A stretch of 64,000 nucleotides of DNA from Molanna angustata (GCA_963576475.1 OY754982.1:9501780-9565779); one strand, 5' to 3'; counted from the stretch's first letter, positions 22,257 through 33,306 are shown. The notes: generated by a model from the letters alone, not told the origin. Made by a program: numbers and translations.

Positions 22257-22864
22257 TATGCTAACAGGGGTGGGCAAAATGTACCGTGTCTGGGTATTTA
22301 CGGCGGGTATTTCCATTCGTGTCAGTCCACCAGTCACGCAATCTGTTACCCTGCTATGTGGACACACGAACCACCAGGAGCTCATGAAACTCCAAAATGT
22401 AAAATAATATTTTTATGGGTATTTATATTACAATCAGTATAATTATAATGAAGTGTGGACGAAACATTCGCGCCTTTGTGACGTATAGTACCTACCTATA
22501 TTTTATTTGAATTTATGGGTGCTCAATCCAATACCAGGTTTAATAATTCATTAACTACACTTTGACTTTAGTAATTTTGTAACCAAAATGTTTTACGACA
22601 CTTTTGTTTAACTATTTGTATTATAGATAAATATCGACTTGGTTACTAAAAATAAAATTGTACAATGTATTTATACAAAAGGCGAGTCTTGTCATCAAAT
22701 AGAAATAAATTCATTGTCTACTTTAACAGTTTAATTTAATTATTAACTATCATGTTAATGTGCCATTAATCGCAGTCATTAGTGTATTTTTTACATAAAA
22801 TTTTCTTCTTATACTTCTTTCTCTAGTACCTAGTAATAGTAAATTCACGATCTGTATTCATTAG
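22257..22864. other. AT-rich sequence, nothing recognised
   Basis: No frames or repeat ends recognised. Confidence 0.4.
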
Positions 22865-22960
22865 TCCATTCCTGGGACGCGTGTAACAACATTACTATCA
22901 CTCCATCTTTTTGGTGATTTTCCAGGCAGACGTTGACCTACGTTTGGGTTTCGTTTGCAG
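22865..22960 (-). pseudogene. LINE C-terminal scrap
   Basis: The minus strand reads GQRLPGKSPKRWSDS, then NVVTRVPGMD. 'GRP(P/K)KRWSD' is the conserved C-terminal box of several insect LINE ORFs. About 30 codons only. Confidence 0.5.
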
Positions 22961-23740
22961 TATTTGAATCGAGCATATTATTATGAAGTGCAAACTATGA
23001 GTTTCGTTGTCATGTTTTTGAGTGAAGTGTAGGCTCTTTGGTATCCTCTGTAAAACCCATACATAACGTTCAAGTTACTTCATGTTTATTTTATATATTT
23101 AATTTACGGCAGAAATAACCACTAATAAAAAGCAAAGTACAATGTAACACGCAGTTAATACAAATTAAAAATAAACACAAATAAACAAAAGTAGTACACG
23201 AACACAGACAGAATATCACTCGCTAGTCAGCCGTATGAATAATATTGGGAATGAATACTCCCATTTAGATGACATTTTTATGCTGTCAAAACATAAATAT
23301 AAACGGACGATATACACATTTTTTTATGAGAGAAACAACTTGCGATATTTTCAGTGAGAATTTGAATATATTTGTAACTATTTCTATCATAAAATATTTT
23401 TTGCATACCTTTATGTTTATTTTTAACGAGGTCTACATTATTTATATGCAGCTTTACATGACACTGCACCTACTGCTATTTATTGTATTCATAATACTTT
23501 TTTATTTATTGTTTTGGTTTATTTTGAGTCCATATGTATATCTTTTTTATGATTGCTTATATCTATTAGTTATTTTATTTTATTTTTGAATTTATTTTTA
23601 AATTGTTTTGGTATAAGTAATTGTTTTTTTTTCTTATTCTTTATATTTTTATCATCAATATGTGTTTTTGTGTATGTATGTAAAAGGCAATGTATGCCGT
23701 TTATAAATAATTAAATAGATAGACAAACAAATAATTGAAA
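22961..23740. other. T-rich sequence, possibly LINE 3' UTR
   Basis: Strongly T-rich on the plus strand with a 106-codon Phe/Leu/Ile-rich frame (23269-23589) of low complexity. It runs straight into a (TAAA)n array, as LINE 3' UTRs do here, but no coding homology was found. Confidence 0.3.
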
Positions 23741-23741
23741 A

Positions 23742-23773
<32 letters not shown>

Positions 23774-23775
23774 AA

Positions 23776-23838
<63 letters not shown>

Positions 23839-24110
23839 GTAAATAAATAAATAAATAAATCAATTAATTAATTAATAAATATATAAAAAAAATAAATTAA
23901 CAAATAATAAATAAATAAATAAATTAATTAATAAATATATAAATAAATATATTAATTTAAAAATAAATCAATAAATAAAATTAAAAAAATACTTAAATTA
24001 ATGAATGAATAAATAAATAAATTAATAAATAAAAAATGCATGAATAAAAAAATAAGTAAATAAATAAATATTTAAATAAATAAATAAATAAAACACAATA
24101 ATAAAAAAAA
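23741..24110. repeat. (TAAA)n microsatellite, degenerate
   Basis: About 370 bp of AAAT-type tandem, clean in the first 130 bp and increasingly interrupted (TTAA, ATTT) afterwards. Confidence 0.9.
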
Positions 24111-24910
24111 ACTCAAATAAACCAGGACATTAAACAATTAAAAAATTACTTATACATTAAACAAAAAAATATATTTAAAAACAAATTAAATTTTCCATTC
24201 AATTAATCAATTAAAGTTTTCATTATTTTGGCCTCTAGTGTACCTACTCGTAATAGACAAAATATATAGTTATGTAAGTAAATAGATATGTGTAAAGTTA
24301 CATTGGTGGATATACGGAATGTATGTATGTAATTAACATAAATTATTTGTAACAATAGACATAAGCCATTATCTATTGATTGACTGGTACATAGGTATTG
24401 CCAGGGGGATAGTTTGAATACTCATTAACTAAGTATCAAATTAATTTGCCTTAATAGAGTTGAGGAACACTTGTACCACAGGGGATACATATAACTACAT
24501 ACATAGATACAGTATATGTAGGTAGTAACGATTCGTTCAGTTTGGTTAGTGGAATGTTTGGTTAATGAATGTTTATTTAACTCATTTTCAATAGTTAATT
24601 GCAAAAAATATTTACCTTCAAGAAATGAAGAGACAAACACGTTTGATATTTTGTACTGTGATGGCAATAATAATTGTTCACTTTGTTCTGTTGTACCCAG
24701 AAAAAATATCTAGAAATTTTTACGTCTAAAATTAATAAATTATTAAATTTTTATTTTTTGACTACCAGGAAGACAGCCGAAGAGATAGGTCAGCTGGACC
24801 TCCTCGTTCCAAGACAGTCCACCTTCACAAATATGATCTAACCCAAAATAAAGAAGTAACTTTTTGAATCAGTAATACCAGAGAAGACCTCAAACCAAAT
24901 ACCATTTGAC
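24111..24910. other. AT-rich sequence, nothing recognised
   Basis: No frame with recognisable content (the 80-codon minus frame at 24425-24667 has no domain). Confidence 0.4.
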
Positions 24911-24914
24911 TTAA

Positions 24915-25585
24915 GAGGGTGACTGCTGCCATCGTACCTTTTTTTCAATTTGAAACTGTATCATTACTACAAAACGAATCATTTTGAAAAAAATAATCTA
25001 GATAGTTTGGATATTAATAAAGAAAAATGTACCTTAACTTTTTAATTATGTTCTATATATATTCTTGTAGGAAAATAATAAGCATACCCAGATTTTTGAC
25101 ATTTATCTTAAATTTCTGAAAAACTGTAGTGTATAGAGCAATATATTTTTTTTATAAATTAAAGAAGAACAAAATATCTGGAAAAATATGATGGGACGTT
25201 GCATTGATGCATCAGGTTAAGTAAAAAAAAAACAAAAACTTTTATTTCGCAATGACACTGAATGGAAAATAAATGTTTTTTAGATTTATTTACTAAATCT
25301 GAAGCACTAATGCAACGTAACATAATATTTTTCTAGATATTTTTGTCCTCTTTCATTAAAAAAATATATATTGATATACCTAGGCCTTATAGTTTATTAA
25401 AAACATAAGATAAAAATTGAAAATCGGGGTACGCCATTGTTTTTCTACAAGAATTTATACAGAACATTATCAAAAAATTAAGGTATATTTTCTTTATTAA
25501 TAACCAAACTGTCTAAATTATTTTTGATACGAAATAATGATGGTATTTCAACTTGAAAAATAGGTACGTTGGCAGCAGTCCTCCC
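24915..25585. mobile_element. Long palindromic element Y, copy 1
   Basis: 671 bp in which nearly the whole length is one imperfect palindrome (arms about 300 bp, central loop about 25220-25290). Ends are GAGGGTGACTGCTGCC on the left and GGCAGCAGTCCTCCC on the right. The flanks are TTAA (24911-24914) and CTAA (25586-25589); the other copy at 46472-47127 has ATAA and TTAA, so a TTAA target duplication is likely. No coding capacity. Piggybac-like mobilisation is possible from the TTAA, but the ends do not prove it. Confidence 0.75.
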
Positions 25586-25589
25586 CTAA

Positions 25590-26149
25590 TTTGTGATAGT
25601 GGATATTGTATTTTCTATTTGTCTTTTACATTTCGTTTCTTTGAAAATTTGTAGTTGTTCACAGGCTTAATGTCGTCTGGGATATTACATCGACTACTTC
25701 ACGCTACTGTTGAGATTTCGTAAACATCTTAAATTATAATGTTGGTAAATTAACTACCGTAATTAGGGTATAGGTTCTTTGGGGTGATAATCCTCGGATT
25801 AACCCGAGGAGCAGTGAAGCAAGGGGCGGATAATACTTTGGTAAGGGTAGTGAAACCCTCGATTCTTTCCCTTGTTATCTCGACAGTTTCCAAATACAAG
25901 CGGCCGGATGCAGGAAGCTCTCCGAAACGTTGATGTTCAGGGTATATTCATCCTCACCCCTTTAACATCCATAGAGCAATCAACATTTTCATATCGTGGA
26001 TATCTAAACGACGCCATAGCCCGCGGACCCGACATTTAAAACGACAACCTCCCACTCCCGCACACACACATAAAACTGCGCAACCGACATTTTAAATAAC
26101 AGAAATAAATTATACTTAAAAAAAATATAATTTAAATAAAAAACTTTCT
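25590..26149. other. No gene recognised
   Basis: Includes a GC-richer patch at 25790-26090 (AACCCGAGGAGCAGTGAAGC) without an open frame of note. Confidence 0.35.
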
Positions 26150-26345
26150 TCTTTATTCAGCCGTCTCTGTCCACTGCTGGACAAAGGCCTTCCTAATATC
26201 TTTCTGTACTGGGCCTTCTGAATCCAGTCACCAGTAACCCTCTATACTATACGATGTTATATGACGTACTTACATATACCTTCTTACTTTACTTTATTCA
26301 GTCAAATCTGTCCTGGGCTTTCTGCATCCAGTCACCACCAACTCT
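26150..26345 (-). pseudogene. RTE-like LINE 3' end, duplicated segment
   Basis: TCCACTGCTGGACAAAGGCC on the plus strand is the complement of a standard RTE-type C-terminus. A decayed duplicate of the downstream part (GGGC.TTCTG.ATCCAGTCACCA) occurs twice, at 26210-26233 and 26315-26338. Confidence 0.55.
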
Positions 26346-26359
26346 CTTTGTGTCATCGG

Positions 26360-26590
26360 ATAATCGCGTAGGTGATCTCTACTTCTCTTGTGGAACAGGG
26401 AAAACACGAAAGAACCATATTGAATCTCAGACTCTCAGATAAGAAGAGAAATTCAGAAATACGTAGAAGATCAGGAGTCAGTGACGTCGTTGAAAGAGCG
26501 GCAAACCTGGTGTGTTCATGGGCGGGACATATCGCTAGAGTGAAGGACCAAAGATGAACCAAGAAGATCCTGGAATAAAAAACGATGTTT
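26360..26590 (+). pseudogene. RTE-like LINE C-terminal fragment
   Basis: The plus strand reads LRLSDKKRNSEIRRRSGVSD, VVERAANLVCSWAGHIARVK, then a stop and KKILE. 'R.EEIRRR..V.DV..R...LKW.WAGHIAR' is the conserved C-terminal region of RTE-type and related insect LINEs. It faces the remnant at 26150-26345, so two fragments of opposite orientation abut. Confidence 0.65.
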
Positions 26591-26824
26591 TACCAAAACA
26601 TTTTTGTACAAATCATCGGTAAAAAAATTGTTGATGCGAAATGCATGTAATATGAATGATCTATTGATGGCAAATAACAAAGCGATATACGTCGCTGCAT
26701 TCTGGAGTGGCAAGGTCTAAAGTTCGGACCCGATAAGTATGTAAGTAAAAAAAAATACTAATTATTACACAAATCTTAAAATCCTGCGGGTAAATCCTTC
26801 TTAAATAAATCTTAAAGGTAATTG

Positions 26825-27040
26825 TATTGGTCTTGCATTTACAGGTGTGGTCTTGGTCTTACATACTCGACCGAGTTTTGGTAATGGTCTTGCACACCAG
26901 TCTTAGCATTAGTTTTGGTCTGCTAACCCAGTCTTAGTCTTAGTATTGGTCTTGCATCCCCAGTCTTTGTCTTGGTCTTGCATACCTAGCCTTAGTCTTG
27001 ATCTCGCATATTCAGCCTTAGTCTTAGTCTTGCAAATATT
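26825..27040. repeat. Degenerate array of CTTAGTCTTGGTCTTGCA units
   Basis: Six or seven imperfect approximately 30-bp units built from GTCTTGGTCTTGCATA and CCAGTCTTAGTCTTAG. Reverse-complement relatives (CTCGCAAGACCAAGATTGCA) occur at 27965-28070, on the other side of the Harbinger-like element. Confidence 0.7.
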
Positions 27041-27119
27041 GCAGCTATTGGACATTTACAAAAGAAACATTTTTCTGTTAAAATTTAATTTTAATTCAAA
27101 TATTCAACTATAACGCTAA

Positions 27120-27847
27120 CGCTACGTCCTACGTAGGCGATTCAAAGCGAACGCGATTGCGAAGCGATGCGGTGCGGATACAAGCGAATTCAATGCGATG
27201 CGGTGAGACGCGGCGGTTCTGTCCTACGTGTGCGCGAATCGTTCCCTCTGCCGCCAGCTACTGTCATGGATGTATGTATATAAAATACTCAAGAAGTATG
27301 TTCGGCAAAGAAGTGAAACTAATATTGTGTACTTAGAGAGGCATATTTATGGGGGATATCACATTTTGTATGAAGAATTACGTGATCTTGAATTAATAAA
27401 TGAGACTGAATTTTACATCTTTCCCGGAAACATTTGACAAAATTTGACATTCGTGCAAGCGAGAGAAAACTTTGTGTGTTTTGAACAACATCCTATTGTA
27501 AAATAGCAATAATAAATAAATGTTTTTACTTGTAGTCTCATTTATTTTTGCCAAATCCTAAAATTCGCGGTTCGATAATAATAATTCTTTTGTCCCATAA
27601 TATGGGACGTTCATGGACAGATTAAAATTTCTGTTTCTGACATGTCAACAAACAATGGCACCGCTATAAATTCGCGCGAAAATATCAAACCAACTGGTCG
27701 CGTTCGCTTCGCATCGCGCCGCGCCGCATCGAGACCAACTCGCGGTCGGTAACGTAGGACACTTCCATAGTTACCGGTTGTTTGTTATTTTTGCGCCGCG
27801 CCGCGCCGCTTCGCATTCGCTTTGAATCGCCTACGTAGGACGTCGCG
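27120..27847 (+). mobile_element. PIF/Harbinger-like non-autonomous element
   Basis: 728 bp with GC-rich inverted ends of about 60 bp (left CGCTACGTCCTACGTAGGCG; right end complementary, GCCTACGTAGGACGTCGCG), flanked by TAA at 27117-27119 and 27848-27850. TAA/TWA target duplications are diagnostic of PIF/Harbinger. The interior holds a 69-codon fragment resembling the N-terminal part of a Harbinger nuclease, followed by a TAATAAATAAA polyadenylation-like tract (27507-27524). The ends stand out sharply as GC- and CpG-rich against the AT-rich host. Confidence 0.8.
27228..27437 (+). pseudogene. Possible Harbinger transposase N-terminal fragment
   Basis: A 69-codon frame. The segment YGGYHILYEELRDLELINET (about residues 40-60) recalls the 'G.yhtLy.eLr.d...ff.yfRM' region that precedes the DDE domain in Harbinger nucleases. 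The catalytic domain is absent and the frame ends at TGA, 27435-27437. Similarity is weak and judged by eye. Its position between TAA-flanked Harbinger-type ends supports the identification. Confidence 0.4.
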
Positions 27848-27964
27848 TAAGAGACAAACATTTGGTGCTGCTATACAGCATTGGTGAGAATTAACAATTA
27901 CCTGTAATATCGATAGTATCTAAGTTGTTGATTGCTTATGCTTACTGTTTGATTGGAAAATAAT

Positions 27965-28070
27965 TAATCTACAAAATTTTGCGAGACTGCAAGACTCTTA
28001 CAATTAATCACGAAAGCCTGGTTTTGTCGAGTCTCGCAAGACCAAGATTGCAAACTTGCTAGACTTTTGC
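27965..28070. repeat. Right-hand inverted array of GCAAGACCAAGA units
   Basis: Contains GCGAGACTGCAAGACTCTTA and GAGTCTCGCAAGACCAAGAT, inverted relative to the array at 26825-27040. The pair may be the arms of an older fold-back element into which the Harbinger-like element inserted. Confidence 0.45.
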
Positions 28071-28129
28071 TCATCATTTAATGAGTCGTGATTAGCGATT
28101 AGCTTATAATATTTTATACAAGTTTTATT

Positions 28130-28258
28130 GTTGGTGAACGTTGCGCAAGTGTATAAAGCGATCACGTAAACCAGCCGATGACAGGTCGTAAGCCCTGTAG
28201 GTGCCTTGAGTTCCTGGATCTCCTATAATATTCCTACTTCGTCTCTATTGAGATGCAC
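28130..28258 (+). repeat. Family Z fragment, 3' region
   Basis: GGTGAACGTTGCGCAAG through CGATGACAGGTCGTAAGCCC to CTCTATTGAGAT matches the 3' arm of the family Z copies at 30042-31119 and 33465-33800, with small deletions. 5'-truncated; no tail seen. Confidence 0.75.
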
Positions 28259-28339
28259 AAATTCTTGTCTCTTTTTTGCGTACGTGCAACTATAAAAATA
28301 TTCGAGTAAATGTATTTTTATATGATTTATTAAATCTTT

Positions 28340-28690
28340 AAACAATATTTTTTTGACAAACTTGTTAACATCTAAAAAGAGACGAAGTTGGAATATTATA
28401 GAAGAACCAGGAACTCAACTTACCTACTGTAATCGGCGGGTTTACGTGATCACTTTATGCGTTTGCGCAACGTTCACCAATTATGCCTTCCTATTGAGTT
28501 CCCTCATCAATGAAAAAAGTTCTATAATATATTTGAATAATGAGTGACTAATTACTTGGAAATAGGACATTATTACTATTGCTATCTATGAAGTAACCTT
28601 TTTTTAACGCTATCTATTGAGAGATTGGTTTATTTGTAAACAATGAAAGCAACAGTCCTTATAAATGAGGTGACGGTATTATGGCAAATT
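28340..28690 (-). repeat. Family Z fragment, inverted
   Basis: From TTAACATCTAAAAAGAGACG through GTTTACGTGATCACTTTATG to AAACAATGAAAGCAACAG: the complement of the 3' arm, diverged from the 30 kb copies. With 28130-28258 it forms a tail-to-tail pair around about 80 bp. The 64-codon frame here is not conserved among copies. Confidence 0.7.
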
Positions 28691-29192
28691 TTTTGTATTT
28701 ATTTGTTTTATATTAAATTTCGGTTAGAGGGTTTTCTTTTCATATACTATGTAGAACTCCGGGTTTCTTCGTAGAATACGGAAACTGCCGTGTCATAAAG
28801 GAATATTTCCTCGGTTATATCAGTCGAGTGCGACTGTTGCGGCGTTCTCTTTCTTTTTTCCGCCGTTCTTTTTCCCCTTTTTTCTAACTCGCACTTTTTA
28901 TGACCTCCTCTCCTACACGCCTCGAACATCAACACTGTGAAGTTTGATGGGCAAACATAGGAAACGGACCCCACCCGATGGGGGTCCGAATAAAACACGA
29001 CCGAAAAATTACAACTTTCTAGAATAATAAAAAAATATTATAGTACGGAAAACCCTTTGACATCGTTCAATCTCAGGGGATAAATTCATGGTGGTAAAGA
29101 TTAAAAAAAAAAAAACAACGGCTCAATATGAGTCAATATTTTTACATTTTATTTTCTGATAACTATATTTTTGTATTTATTTCAAGTTACAA
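28691..29192. other. No gene recognised
   Basis: An 83-codon minus-strand frame (28747-28998) lies in a somewhat GC-rich patch. It is basic and Thr-rich but has no recognisable domain. Confidence 0.35.
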
Positions 29193-29194
29193 TA

Positions 29195-29556
29195 CTCCCT
29201 ATTCAGTAACTATTGGAACTAAATTAGGAACGTTCTAAAATTGTAGATTTTAGAGTTACGGTCTTATTTCAGCGTTATAAAATATAAACTTGGACTAAAT
29301 GGAATAAAAACGTACTTATTTTGGCCGGAACGTTCTTAAAAACTTGCTGAATCAGACGTATTATGAATAATTGTGAAAATTATGAAATTTTCATCATTTT
29401 CATAATTATTCTAAATACGTCTAATTCAGTAACTTGGTCAGTAGGTATAAGAACGTTCCTTTTCCATTTAGTTGATATTTTTTAACGCAGAAATAAGACC
29501 GTAAATCTAAAATCTACAATTTTAGAACGTTCCTATTTTAGTTACTGAATACGGGG
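29195..29556. mobile_element. Stowaway/Tc1-like palindromic MITE (family G)
   Basis: A 362-bp hairpin: the left end CTCCCTATTCAGTAACT and right end AGTTACTGAATACGGGG are inverted, and pairing continues through most of the length (for example GAACGTTCTAAAATTGTAGA and its complement near 29515-29540). TA flanks both sides (29193-29194, 29557-29558). TA duplication and CTCCCT-type ends match mariner/Tc1-derived Stowaway MITEs. No coding content. Confidence 0.8.
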
Positions 29557-29558
29557 TA

Positions 29559-30029
29559 CTGTGTGGTAATATTAAATTGTAGCAAAATTTTATTTATATA
29601 AAATATTGCACTGTTTTTTTTTTGTTTTGTTTACGTATTTTAGCTACTTTTTCCTCAAACTAAAATGTCCCCTCTACTACCTTAACTGTTATTTGGTCAA
29701 TGGTTTGACTATTTAATAGCAAGTGTTATAGCTTTTTGAATAGCTAAAGAAACGTAGAAGTTTTTACAATTATTTGCAGAATAAGTTCCATATATTTTTT
29801 TTTCAAACAAAGAGCTTCAAAGTTAAAATCATTTTGTGATAATTCTTTAATTCTAACTGTTGTCGAGCTGTCTTTTTAAGCTGTTAGTAGTAGGTTCAGT
29901 TTTTGTTAATCATTTTTATTAATTGACATGCCCTCTAACTAGATACATAAAAAACGGACCCTAAGACCTCTAATCCGTAAAAAATTGATAAAATAGCCAA
30001 ATTTTTTTTTTTAATCTTTAAAATTCAAT
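29559..30029. other. AT-rich sequence, nothing recognised
   Basis: No frames or repeat ends. It abuts the target duplication of the large family Z insertion. Confidence 0.4.
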
Positions 30030-30041
30030 ATCTCCATAACG

Positions 30042-31119
30042 AATATTTTATATTATTGCATATGCGCAAACATTGGATTTTTTTCCCTGTCGGGAGTCAA
30101 AGATATTTTTTAACAGATTTTTAATTATCTCAATAGAGACGAAGTTGGAATATTTATTGTAGGAGAACCGGGAAATCAAGGCACCTACAGGGCTTACGAC
30201 CTGTCATCGGCTGGTTTACGTGATCACTTTATGCGCTTGCGCAACGTTCACCAATTATGCCTTTTTAATGAGATCCCTATCAATTCAATTTTTGAAAGTT
30301 CTATATATTGTATTACTGAAATTCTTTTCGCTTGAAAATAAGGAATTTTTACTACAGCCATCTATGGGTGAAATTATGAACAACAATCTTATTATTTTTA
30401 TTTATTTTGTTGGAACGCCATCTATTGAGAGAATTGTTTTTTTGTAAATAATGAAAGCTACAATTCTTATATCTGAGGTGACAATGCATTTTTCGCATAG
30501 AAGTCACCCCTGAATTGCGCCAGACTTATAAGGTCATTTTTGTCTTATTTACCTACTTGTACCAATGTGTAAGTAATCGAATATTTTATATTATTGCATA
30601 TGCGCAAACATTGGATTTTTTTCCCTGTCGGGAGTCAAAGATATTTTTTAACAGATTTTTAATTATCTCAATAGAGACGAAGTTGGAATATTTATTGTAG
30701 GAGAACCGGGAAATCAAGGCACCTACAGGGCTTACGACCTGTCATCGGCTCAGATATAAGAATTGTAGCTTTCATTATTTACAAAAAAACAATTCTCTCA
30801 ATAGATGGCGTTCCAACAAAATAAATAAAAATAATAAGATTGTTGTTCATAATTTCACCCATAGATGGCTGTAGTAAAAATTCCTTATTTTCAAGCGAAA
30901 AGAATTTCAGTAATACAATACATAGAACTTTCAAAAATTGAATTGATAGGGATCTCATTAAAAAGGCATAATTGGTGAACGTTGCGCAAGCGCATAAAGT
31001 GATCACGTAAACCAGCCGATGACAGGTCGTAAGCCCTGTAGGTGCCTTGATTTCCCGGTTCTCCTACAGTAAATATTCCAACTTCGTCTCTATTGAGATA
31101 ATTAAAAATCTGTTAAAAA
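30042..31119 (+). mobile_element. Family Z hairpin retroposon, complex copy
   Basis: 1,078 bp flanked by the exact 12-bp direct repeat ATCTCCATAACG (30030-30041 and 31120-31131). The plus strand begins AATATTTTATATTATTGCAT and ends AAAAATCTGTTAAAAA, an A-rich 3' end. Inside are a forward arm (about 30103-30477), a spacer, a second start of the element (30579-30749, near-identical to 30042-30210), and an inverted arm (30751-31110) nearly identical to the complement of the forward arm. The junction at 30749/30750 joins the restarted 5' end directly to the 3' arm. Two 75-codon frames, one per arm, differ by one residue, showing recent duplication. No coding function is proposed. Confidence 0.85.
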
Positions 31120-31131
31120 ATCTCCATAACG

Positions 31132-32402
31132 GTTAAGTTTCGGACCTAACATTTAGCATCAAATCCATCAGAAATGACCTGTATAATAACGTCCTTTAAT
31201 ATTCTGTACGACTAAACCTGTAACCCTGTATAAATCATCATAGTTTATTTATTATTATTATTCTATAGTATTGACGAATCATTGAGTAATGAAACTGTTT
31301 TTTATTATTAGTTTTTTTTATAAGTACTGCCCCAGTAAAATTAAAAACATGTGTATGGGACAGGAGTAAATTACATAAATTTATACGTTTTTTTTATTCA
31401 CACACTTATTTTATTTTTTTATTCAGAAAACATACTATAATAATAATAATAACAAAAATTATATATACAGTTTCATGCCTAAATACATGTTTTCACTTAT
31501 ATAAAAAAGTAATACCTAAACATATTTTTTTATGTTTATTTTATTTATTAATTTATTTTTTTTCATCATCATAGGATGGGTACATTCGAAACACGATGAG
31601 AAAAGGAACATCAAATATTACCCCGGCCAAAAATTTGCAATTTTCATAGCAAAAGAAAAGGCAACAAGCAAGCAGTAAAAAAAACATATTTTTAAATTAT
31701 TCTGGTTAATATTAAAATGCACAAACTAATGTAAAAAATTGAAAATTTAAGAGATAAAATAACTATATTAAGAATTTTTATTTAGATAGTTACATACACA
31801 TATTTAACGTACATACACGAGACCTATTTAAACATTGTAAATTAAATTTAACTTACAGCTAATACAAATGTTTAAGTTCTTTTTAAGATATAGAGCATTA
31901 ATTAAAATCTATCTGAACAAAAAAAACGTGGTGTTGTTTTGGTGTGGTATTTAATTTAAATATATTTCATAGTGATTTGATTCTATCACCACCACTTGCT
32001 CTAGACTATTAAACAACATCGGATCTTTATGTATAAAGCATCAGAGAGATTACGGAAACTAATTAATTTAATATCATTTTTATAACATGATACCATACAT
32101 GTGACAAAGTAGTTTAAACGCTTCAAAATTGTTTTTCTGGATCACAAAACTGATTTCTTTTTCCTCTCCTTACCATTTTGTTTTCCTTTTATTACAATGA
32201 ACTGTTTTTATATTCAATATTTTTTGTCTGATTTACTCATTTCTTCTGTAATCTTTATTTATTTTTATTTTTGTCTGGTTGGTTGGAAGAATATGAGCTA
32301 CAAATAATATGAGCTACAAATAATATGAGCTACAAATAGATAAAATAAAATCTGCTTGACAAATCAGATCTTGAAGGGGCCCGCAGACAGCAACTAGGGG
32401 TT
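31132..32402. other. AT-rich sequence, nothing recognised
   Basis: No frames above chance. Contains the short tandem at 32291-32338. Confidence 0.4.
32291..32338. repeat. 16-bp tandem repeat, three perfect copies
   Basis: ATATGAGCTACAAATA repeated exactly three times. Confidence 0.95.
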
Positions 32403-32520
32403 GTATTACGGTAATGTTTTTAAGAAAGTTAAAAGAAATATATGAGGTCCGGTACTATGAGAAATGCAGTAAGGGATCTCAACCTTTTCTTATACTTTTC
32501 TTTAAAAAAACTCCCGCAAA
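32403..32520. mobile_element. Small hairpin MITE (family U), copy 1
   Basis: About 118 bp with imperfect inverted ends (ATTACGGTAATGTTTTTAAG; complement near TTTAAAAAAACTCCCGC). The central block AGGTCCGGTACTATGAGAAA is shared with 45444-45564. Confidence 0.55.
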
Positions 32521-33113
32521 ACTGTAGGAGATCCACTGTTTAATTCAATATGTCGCTGTAATACAATGTCGCTGTAATAATTGTTGTATTTTTTATTTTT
32601 ATATGAAGTGACATAAAATAATTGTTGCAATCATTGCCCGCCCCATATCCTAAATTCAGTCTCCTTTTATACCGCGTCCTGTGAGGTCCATCACTTAAGT
32701 CATCATAATTGTTTCTTACCGCGCGTGTGTGGGATCAAAGTGACAAGTTGTGACCATCTACCAAGGAAGGGGACCAAGGATCAAGTAAGTGAGTGTTTCA
32801 TATATATCCTTACTTTGCCTTGCAGTGGTTGCAACTTATCGCCCTTCAATAATACAGTCCACTTTTACGGCATATACATATTGCGCTTAACAAACATACC
32901 TACATAAAAAAAAAACACTTACCTATTGAAAACAACAGTAAACTTACCAATGAGATCTGATTAAAAATAAATATAATACATACCTCCATAATAAAAAGAA
33001 GACAAAAGACAATAATGTAATTTAATTTCTAGTCTTTTGCTTCCCTTTAAAGCATATATAAACATTTTATTTGAGAGTATATAGGTATTTGTAAATGTCA
33101 TAATAAAGTGTCC
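32521..33113. other. No gene; possible promoter/exon-like patch near 32660-32790
   Basis: 32640-32790 is less AT-rich and contains TTTTATACC at about 32666 and a strong splice-donor-like AGGATCAA/GTAAGTGAG at 32785. The rest shows nothing. Confidence 0.25.
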
Positions 33114-33116
33114 TAA

Positions 33117-33306
33117 GGCTGTGTTTCTCGAACAAAAGTATCAGTAAAAGTATAGTTAAAATACTTTAATTTCATAAAATTCTACAATACTTTTGGTTGG
33201 TTCGTTGAAATCTAATGCCGTCTACCGACACAATTTTGAACAATTTTATGAAATCAAAGTATTTTAACTATACTTTTACTGATACTTTTGTTCGAGAAAC
33301 ACAGCC
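33117..33306. mobile_element. Harbinger-like hairpin MITE (family F)
   Basis: 190 bp with about 65-bp inverted ends differing at roughly one position (GGCTGTGTTTCTCGAACAAA outward), flanked by TAA (33114-33116, 33307-33309). The short TAA target duplication is as in PIF/Harbinger MITEs. The high arm identity implies recent origin. Non-coding. Confidence 0.85.
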
